NCBI GenBank assembly: GCA_937960725.1
Contig: CALGOY010000159.1
Location: forward strand, 1 to 8,996
DNA: 8,996 nt
Direction of reading: 5' to 3'
Source: an uncultured Bacillota bacterium
GTDB lineage: Bacteria; Bacillota; Clostridia; Caldicoprobacterales; UBA3941
Both the position numbers and the translations under genes were made by a program. Of this stretch, positions 5,484 to 8,996 are shown piece by piece. The notes under the pieces were generated by a model. It had not been told where the DNA came from. It made no database searches and saw only the letters and a program-made list of their open reading frames with translations. Position 1 is the stretch's first letter; each line of letters opens with the position of its first letter.

Positions 5484-6241
5484 GAGAAACATTTGATGAC
5501 AAGATAACGGAAGCCTTGAAGAAAGGCACTGAGAATGCAGTTAAATACAAAGACAAAGTATGGGAAGGAATAAGAATTGAAATTGAACCCCATTATAGAG
5601 GAGTGAGACGGATGAGCAGGAAAAATAAGAAATCTAACAAATTGCCTAAAATATTAGGGACAGGAGCGGTGGCTGCGGTATTAGCCTTTACATTCTTTAA
5701 CGAAACCCATACCGGTAGGGCTGCTATTGATAAGATAAAGGAAATGTTCGTTCCTGAAAAACAGATTGTACAGGAAATAGAGGGCTCAAAAGAAGATACT
5801 TCTATGGATTTAAAAGAAAGTAAAATGGGCTATATCCTATATATAGACGAAGAGAGATATTATATGGAACAAAAAGATGGAGTTGACCGCATTGTAGCTA
5901 AACACCAGCCGGAGAATGCACCGGAAGTTTACATGGAAATCAGCCAGGTAGAGGATAAATCCCCAGAGGAACTGGCGGGGGAGTTGAAATCTAAGCTTAA
6001 ATCAGAAGTTCAAACATTCAAAGATATAGGCAGAGTTTCCGAGCCCTTAGATGCAATATTCTTCTATGGATTAAATGGCTCAAGCTGGGATTCTAAAGTA
6101 GTCAAATATTATCTGGTAGACAATACTAAGGGAGGAACCTTTGTTATTAAGCAACAATACTTCTTTGAAGCAGCAGAAGGACACGGAGTGAGACTAGATA
6201 ATATCCTGAAGGAGTTTCGTATTGTGGAGATAGAAGAATAA
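5480..6241 (+). CDS. Presumed anti-sigma factor, single-pass membrane protein
   Basis: The 253-residue protein starts within the sigma factor stop (ATGA), with AAAGGAGG 7 bases upstream, so translation is coupled. An N-terminal cytoplasmic part (1-56) contains FDDKITEALKKG...VWEGI, like short sigma-binding segments of clostridial anti-sigma proteins, and ends in a very basic stretch (RRMSRKNKKSNK). One membrane helix follows (about 57-74). The remaining 180 residues should lie outside the cell; they are charged and look like a globular sensor domain I cannot assign. No zinc-binding HxxxCxxC motif is present, so it is not a classic ZAS anti-sigma factor. An internal ATG (5612, M45) with its own AGGAG might give a shorter form without the sigma-binding part. 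The role is inferred from operon position and topology rather than from a recognised domain. Confidence 0.75.
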   Translation: MRETFDDKITEALKKGTENAVKYKDKVWEGIRIEIEPHYRGVRRMSRKNKKSNKLPKILGTGAVAAVLAFTFFNETHTGRAAIDKIKEMFVPEKQIVQEIEGSKEDTSMDLKESKMGYILYIDEERYYMEQKDGVDRIVAKHQPENAPEVYMEISQVEDKSPEELAGELKSKLKSEVQTFKDIGRVSEPLDAIFFYGLNGSSWDSKVVKYYLVDNTKGGTFVIKQQYFFEAAEGHGVRLDNILKEFRIVEIEE

Positions 6242-6266
6242 TATAAATAAAAATTAAATAAAAAAG

Positions 6267-6303
6267 AAAAAAACCGGGCGAGCGATAGCAGTCCGGTTTT
6301 TTT
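6267..6303. terminator. Bidirectional terminator between the sigma operon and citrate synthase
   Basis: AAAAAAACCGG (6267-6277) pairs with CCGGTTTTTTT (6293-6303) around a 15-base loop. A-tracts on the left and T-tracts on the right make it functional for both convergent transcripts. Confidence 0.9.
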
Positions 6304-6338
6304 ATGCCAATATTTATTTGGGTCGGGTGACTGCTATC
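6284..6338 (-). repeat. Inverted repeat linking the terminator loop to the citrate synthase 3' end
   Basis: GATAGCAGTC (6284-6293) and GACTGCTATC (6329-6338) are perfect inverted copies, 35 bases apart. In the leftward mRNA the right copy comes first, one base after the stop codon, and can pair with the terminator loop plus one stem base. Confidence 0.6.
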
Positions 6339-6339
6339 A

Positions 6340-7716
6340 CTATCTTCGATCGATAGGAACATATTCCCGCTTACCAACTACATTCTTATAAGCCGGCCTT
6401 ATAATTCTGCCTCCGCTAACTAGCTCCTCAATCCTATGAGCAGCCCATCCCGGCATTCTAGATATGGCAAAAATAGGAGTATACAGATCTGACGGAATAT
6501 CCAGCATTTTATATACAAAACCGGAATAAAAGTCAACATTGGCAGACAGGATCTTGCTGGCACCTTTTACTTCGGCAAATATTTCGGGGCCAATTCTTTC
6601 GATCGTATCATATAAGGCGAATTCATCCTCCATGTTCTTTTCCTTAGCCAGTTCAGCTGCCTTCTTTTTAAGAAGCACTGCTCTGGGGTCCGATAGGGTA
6701 TAGACGGCGTGCCCTAATCCGTAGATTAGTCCGGATCTGTCATGGGCTTCACCCTTGACTATCTTTACTAGATAATCCCTTATCTCTTTTTCATTGGTCC
6801 AGTCTTTAACATTCTGTTTAATATCCTCTATCATTGCCATAACTTTAGCATTGGCTCCACCGTGTTTAGGCCCTTTTAAGGATCCAACGGCAGCAGCCAT
6901 GGTAGAATAGGTATCCGTGCCGGTTGAAGACACTACGTGAACCGTAAATGTAGAGTTATTACCGCCGCCATGCTCTGCATGGAGAACCAAGGCCAGGTCA
7001 AGCAGTTCAGTTTCTAACTGCGTAAAAGAGTTATCAGATCTTATCATATGGAGAAGGTTTTCTGCCGTGCTCAAATCTTCTTTAGGATAGTGAATGTGGA
7101 GGCTTTTCTTGCTGTAATAATGCTGTTTAGCTTGGTAAGCATAGGCCACCATGGTTGGAACCCGTGCAATAAGCTCTATACATTGTCTAAGTACGTTTTT
7201 TATACTGAGGTCATCTGGATTAGGATCGTAGGAATAACAAGCCAGTATGCTCCGGGCCAGGGCGTTCATAATATCATTGCTGGGGGAGCTAAATATTACA
7301 TCGTCTGCAAATCCCATTGGCAGCCGGCGGGATGAAGCTATCAGCTCCTCAAACTGAGCCAGCTGCTCAGCATTAGGCAGCTCTCCGAAGAGCAAGAGGT
7401 AGCAAACTTCCTCAAATCCATATCTCTTTTCCTTTTGAAAGCCATTTACTATATCGTCTACGCTTATCCCCCTATAGAGCAGTTCGCCCTCCGTGGGGAT
7501 TGGAGCGCCTTTTTCATCTTTGGTGTAGCCAATAACATCCCCTATGTTAGTCAGTCCTACCAAAACCCCAGTACCGTCGCTGTTTCGCAATCCCCGTTTC
7601 GTATTATATTTTGTATGCAGTTCTGGCGGAATATAGTTGTTTTTGCGAGCTAAAACGGAAAGTTCATCTAACAGACTATCATCTCTGTCGATTTCGTGCA
7701 CCTGTGCAACTCCCAT
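6340..7716 (-). CDS. gltA: Citrate synthase (citrate/2-methylcitrate synthase family)
   Basis: The 458-residue enzyme condenses acetyl-CoA with oxaloacetate to citrate. The catalytic set is complete: H249 in HAEHGGGNNSTF, H285 in GSLKGPKHGGAN (pig H274 equivalent), H336 in YGLGHAVYTLSDPRA (H320 equivalent), R345 in the same motif, and D395 in NVDFYSGFVYKML (D375 equivalent). The long N-terminal part with GELLYRGISVDDIV and the ~450-residue length match the citrate synthase type common in clostridia. Use of propionyl-CoA cannot be ruled out from sequence. The ATG at 7716 has AAGGAGG (complement of 7724-7730) 7 bases upstream; the longer frame to 7785 lacks a site and would read through the leader. 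It is a single gene with its own promoter and terminator. No other TCA-cycle gene is adjacent. Confidence 0.95.
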   Translation of the reverse strand: MGVAQVHEIDRDDSLLDELSVLARKNNYIPPELHTKYNTKRGLRNSDGTGVLVGLTNIGDVIGYTKDEKGAPIPTEGELLYRGISVDDIVNGFQKEKRYGFEEVCYLLLFGELPNAEQLAQFEELIASSRRLPMGFADDVIFSSPSNDIMNALARSILACYSYDPNPDDLSIKNVLRQCIELIARVPTMVAYAYQAKQHYYSKKSLHIHYPKEDLSTAENLLHMIRSDNSFTQLETELLDLALVLHAEHGGGNNSTFTVHVVSSTGTDTYSTMAAAVGSLKGPKHGGANAKVMAMIEDIKQNVKDWTNEKEIRDYLVKIVKGEAHDRSGLIYGLGHAVYTLSDPRAVLLKKKAAELAKEKNMEDEFALYDTIERIGPEIFAEVKGASKILSANVDFYSGFVYKMLDIPSDLYTPIFAISRMPGWAAHRIEELVSGGRIIRPAYKNVVGKREYVPIDRR

Positions 7717-7773
7717 AAAAATACCTCCTTGAATGAATAAAAAATAAAGTTGCAATATAATGATATGTAGATT

Positions 7774-7802
7774 AATATACCACATATAATTGATAAAAAC
7801 AA
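7774..7802 (-). promoter_or_regulatory. Putative sigma-A promoter of citrate synthase
   Basis: On the minus strand TTGTTT (7802-7797), 17 bases, then TATATT (7779-7774) with a TG one base before it (extended -10). The start would be near 7767, giving a leader of about 50 bases. Confidence 0.65.
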
Positions 7803-7857
7803 TAACTTTTTTGATAAAGTTTGATGCATATTTCTGAAAACTTCAAAAAAATTTAAA

Positions 7858-7904
7858 GCCCTACTCAAAAAGCCCGGGCTATACCCGGGCTTTTTGAGTA
7901 GGGC
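7858..7904. terminator. 21-bp perfect hairpin terminator after the 98-residue gene
   Basis: Arms 7858-7878 and 7884-7904 are perfectly complementary around a 5-base loop (CTATA). The core is A5-GCCCGGG-loop-CCCGGGC-T5, a complete terminator in either orientation, extended outward by GCCCTACTC/GAGTAGGGC. In the leftward transcript the outer stem is followed by TTTAAATTTTTTT. It separates the small gene from the citrate synthase promoter downstream. Confidence 0.9.
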
Positions 7905-7920
7905 CGTTTTTGAACTGGAT

Positions 7921-8217
7921 CTACTCTTCATAGGGGATTTTGTTCTTCTCAGCAAATCTTTTCAGCACGTCAGATATCCACTGGAAGTCGTCTTTTACTT
8001 TGCCCTTCTCGATGATGTAAGGTGTCTCTTCTCCGTTTACGATGATTTCGATTCTGTCAACGGGTCTGGTGAAGAACAGTCTCTTCTTTTGAACAGTGGT
8101 TTTGCGGATTTTTTCAATTTGTCGGGCAGAGAAATTCTTCCAGTGTTTTCCACTACCGGCATTTACAGAAAGTTGACCTGAGTCGGCGTTAAATTCTTTT
8201 ACATACTGAGCAGACAT
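7921..8217 (-). CDS. Unrecognised 98-residue protein
   Basis: I do not recognise this protein. It is supported as a gene by AAGGAGGAG (complement of 8227-8235) 9 bases before the ATG, a promoter with a perfect extended -10, and a dedicated terminator directly after its stop. It is soluble, without signal peptide or membrane segment, and rich in Lys and Glu. The middle has a basic run (QIEKIRKTTVQKKR, about 33-46), a likely beta hairpin (RIEIIVNGEETPYIIEKGKV, about 55-74), and an amphipathic C-terminal helix (DFQWISDVLKRFAEKN). The small alpha/beta pattern and basic patch could suit nucleic-acid or protein binding, but this is a guess. The long structured leader suggests the expression is controlled. 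Confidence 0.72.
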   Translation of the reverse strand: MSAQYVKEFNADSGQLSVNAGSGKHWKNFSARQIEKIRKTTVQKKRLFFTRPVDRIEIIVNGEETPYIIEKGKVKDDFQWISDVLKRFAEKNKIPYEE

Positions 8218-8232
8218 GAAACGGCACTCCTC

Positions 8233-8275
8233 CTTAAACGTTTTTTACCCCGCAGCTGACTGTAAAACGTTTAAG
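8233..8275 (-). promoter_or_regulatory. Leader hairpin abutting the ribosome binding site of the 98-residue gene
   Basis: CTTAAACGTTTT (8233-8244) and AAAACGTTTAAG (8264-8275) are perfect 12-bp inverted copies with a 19-base loop; AC/GT can add two pairs across a two-base bulge. In the leftward mRNA the closing arm ends in AAG, the first three bases of the AAGGAGG site, so folding would crowd or partly mask it. The copies could also be a DNA operator. Confidence 0.6.
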
Positions 8276-8353
8276 AGTTGTACTATATACTAGAATGGAG
8301 TAAACAAGATGCACAAAGAAAAGATAAGTACACGAACGCGGGATTCTGTATCT

Positions 8354-8382
8354 ATTATAGCATACTTTTCCAATAAAATAAA
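8354..8382 (-). promoter_or_regulatory. Putative promoter of the 98-residue gene
   Basis: A perfect extended -10 on the minus strand (TGC then TATAAT, 8359-8354) follows a weak -35 (TTTATT, 8382-8377) by 17 bases. It implies a leader of about 130 bases. Confidence 0.65.
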
Positions 8383-8438
8383 GGGGTAATTGCCATACAT
8401 CAAGCTAAGAATTTAAAAAATTAACACATTTTTTATAA

Positions 8439-8467
8439 TTTACAAAAAATGAAAGTTGATATAATAT
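8439..8467 (+). promoter_or_regulatory. Putative promoter of the URO-D-like gene
   Basis: TTTACA (8439-8444) and TAATAT (8462-8467) are 17 bases apart; a perfect TATAAT overlaps at 8460-8465 with 15-base spacing. The leader would be about 40 bases, ending in the G-rich ribosome binding site AGGGGGAGGGGGAG (8494-8507). Confidence 0.45.
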
Positions 8468-8512
8468 ATATTTGTATGTATTTGTAATTAAACAGGGGGA
8501 GGGGGAGCTTGT

Positions 8513-8949
8513 ATGAATAGCAAGGAGATAATCACAAGAACTCTTGAATTTAACAATCCGGAAAGGGTTGGAAGGTCATTTTGGGATTCAGATTTACTAG
8601 GCGTTGGTTGTGATGTAAAAACCAAGGCTACCGATTGGGAAAAGGTGGACGAGAATCGCTGGGAGAGATACGATGAATGGGGTAATTTATGGGCAAGGGT
8701 AGATCCGACATCCAAGGGTGAAGTTGTCCGTGGAGTATTGGAAGGCGTCAGCGACATTGATTCCTACGAATTTCCCGACTTTTCTAGATATGAAGATTAT
8801 AAGGTTGTTGAGCAATTTGTAGCAAAAAATCCCGACAAGTGGATCATTGGCTGGCTACCCGGTTTTACTTTCAATATCGCCAGAAAGCTATTTAGGCTTG
8901 AGAACTACTTATGCGATTTGCTCTTAGAACCGGATAAAATGCATAAGCT
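8513..8949 (+). CDS. Uroporphyrinogen decarboxylase superfamily protein, N-terminal 145 residues, cut by adapter
   Basis: The frame starts at ATG 8513 after a G-rich ribosome binding site and is genomic up to 8949. The start MNSKEIITRTLEFNNPERVGR is the usual opening of URO-D superfamily proteins (ER...L.F..PDRVP pattern), and DEWGNLWARVDPTSKGEV, a DID.YEFPDF segment and a following IIGWLPGFTFNIAR stretch agree with the non-haem branch. That branch includes corrinoid and cobalamin-linked methyltransferases of the MtaA/CmuA type as well as many uncharacterised proteins; true HemE lacks the WGN-type insert. Full-length proteins are about 330-380 residues. Residues beyond K145 come from adapter sequence and must be ignored. 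The substrate cannot be judged. Confidence 0.8.
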
Positions 8950-8996
8950 AGATCGGAAGAGCACACGTCTGAACTCCAGTCACAACGCTTAATCTC
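8950..8996 (+). other. Illumina TruSeq-type adapter and index read into the contig
   Basis: Bases 8950-8983 are the 34-base TruSeq read-1 3' adapter (AGATCGGAAGAGCACACGTC and onward to TCAC), 8984-8991 is an 8-base index (AACGCTTA), and 8992-8996 (ATCTC) begins the adapter's constant tail. Its translation, RKSTRLNSSH, is a known contaminant peptide in predicted proteins. This is artificial sequence. Confidence 0.98.

Noticed and set aside
7894..8181. Plus-strand 95-codon frame opposite the 98-residue gene
   Set aside because: It starts inside the terminator stem, has no ribosome binding site, and is the antisense shadow of the better supported leftward gene.
8494..8507. G-quadruplex in the G-rich leader
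   Set aside because: Only two runs of five G are present; an intramolecular quadruplex needs four suitable runs. It is most simply a strong ribosome binding site.
1..8949. Mobile element, CRISPR array, tRNA or rRNA genes
   Set aside because: Looked for on both strands; no transposase or integrase frames, spaced direct repeats, or recognisable tRNA/rRNA sequence were seen.

Overview
The window looks like a contig end from a low-GC, Gram-positive, endospore-forming anaerobe of the Clostridia type. The grounds are the AT-rich spacers, strong purine-rich ribosome binding sites (some close to perfect anti-16S matches), sigma-A-like promoters, a Spo0E-type phosphatase, a DacF-type D,D-carboxypeptidase, and a TrpP transporter with Firmicutes-style leader control. 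The genus cannot be named from the sequence. The last 47 bases are not genomic: they are an Illumina TruSeq-type adapter with an index, so the contig ends inside a gene.

Left part (1-2094): the N-terminal third of a DUF1846/UPF0371 protein runs leftward off the edge. It is divergent from trpP (tryptophan uptake) across a 393-base control region. The trpP leader holds the most striking signal in the window. Ten (G/U)AG triplets lie at an exact 5-base period in two blocks of five, separated by a 21-base hairpin that keeps the register, and they run over the trpP ribosome binding site. This is the signature of a TRAP (MtrB) binding site. trpP ends in a terminator and is followed by ppa (family I inorganic pyrophosphatase).

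Middle (2096-4787): a leftward Old Yellow Enzyme-type flavin oxidoreductase converges on ppa, with a shared terminator hairpin that contains both stop codons. Behind it, also leftward, is dacF. Divergent from dacF is a 60-residue Spo0E-like Spo0A~P phosphatase, with a perfect 16-bp palindrome and a Spo0A-box-like heptamer upstream and a very strong terminator downstream.

Right part (4861-8949): an ECF sigma factor and its membrane-anchored presumptive anti-sigma factor form a translationally coupled operon (ATGA overlap), preceded by a 22-bp dyad. It converges on a leftward citrate synthase gene through a bidirectional terminator. Further right is an unrecognised 98-residue leftward gene with a structured ~130-base leader and a 21-bp terminator stem. 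Divergent from it is the start of a uroporphyrinogen-decarboxylase-superfamily protein, cut by the adapter.

Functionally this is mostly ordinary chromosome: tryptophan uptake, phosphate metabolism, redox, spore cell wall and sporulation control, envelope stress, and central carbon. No mobile elements, CRISPR arrays, rRNA or tRNA genes were seen. The interest is in the regulatory DNA, mainly the split TRAP site, the hairpins abutting ribosome binding sites, and the compact convergent terminators.
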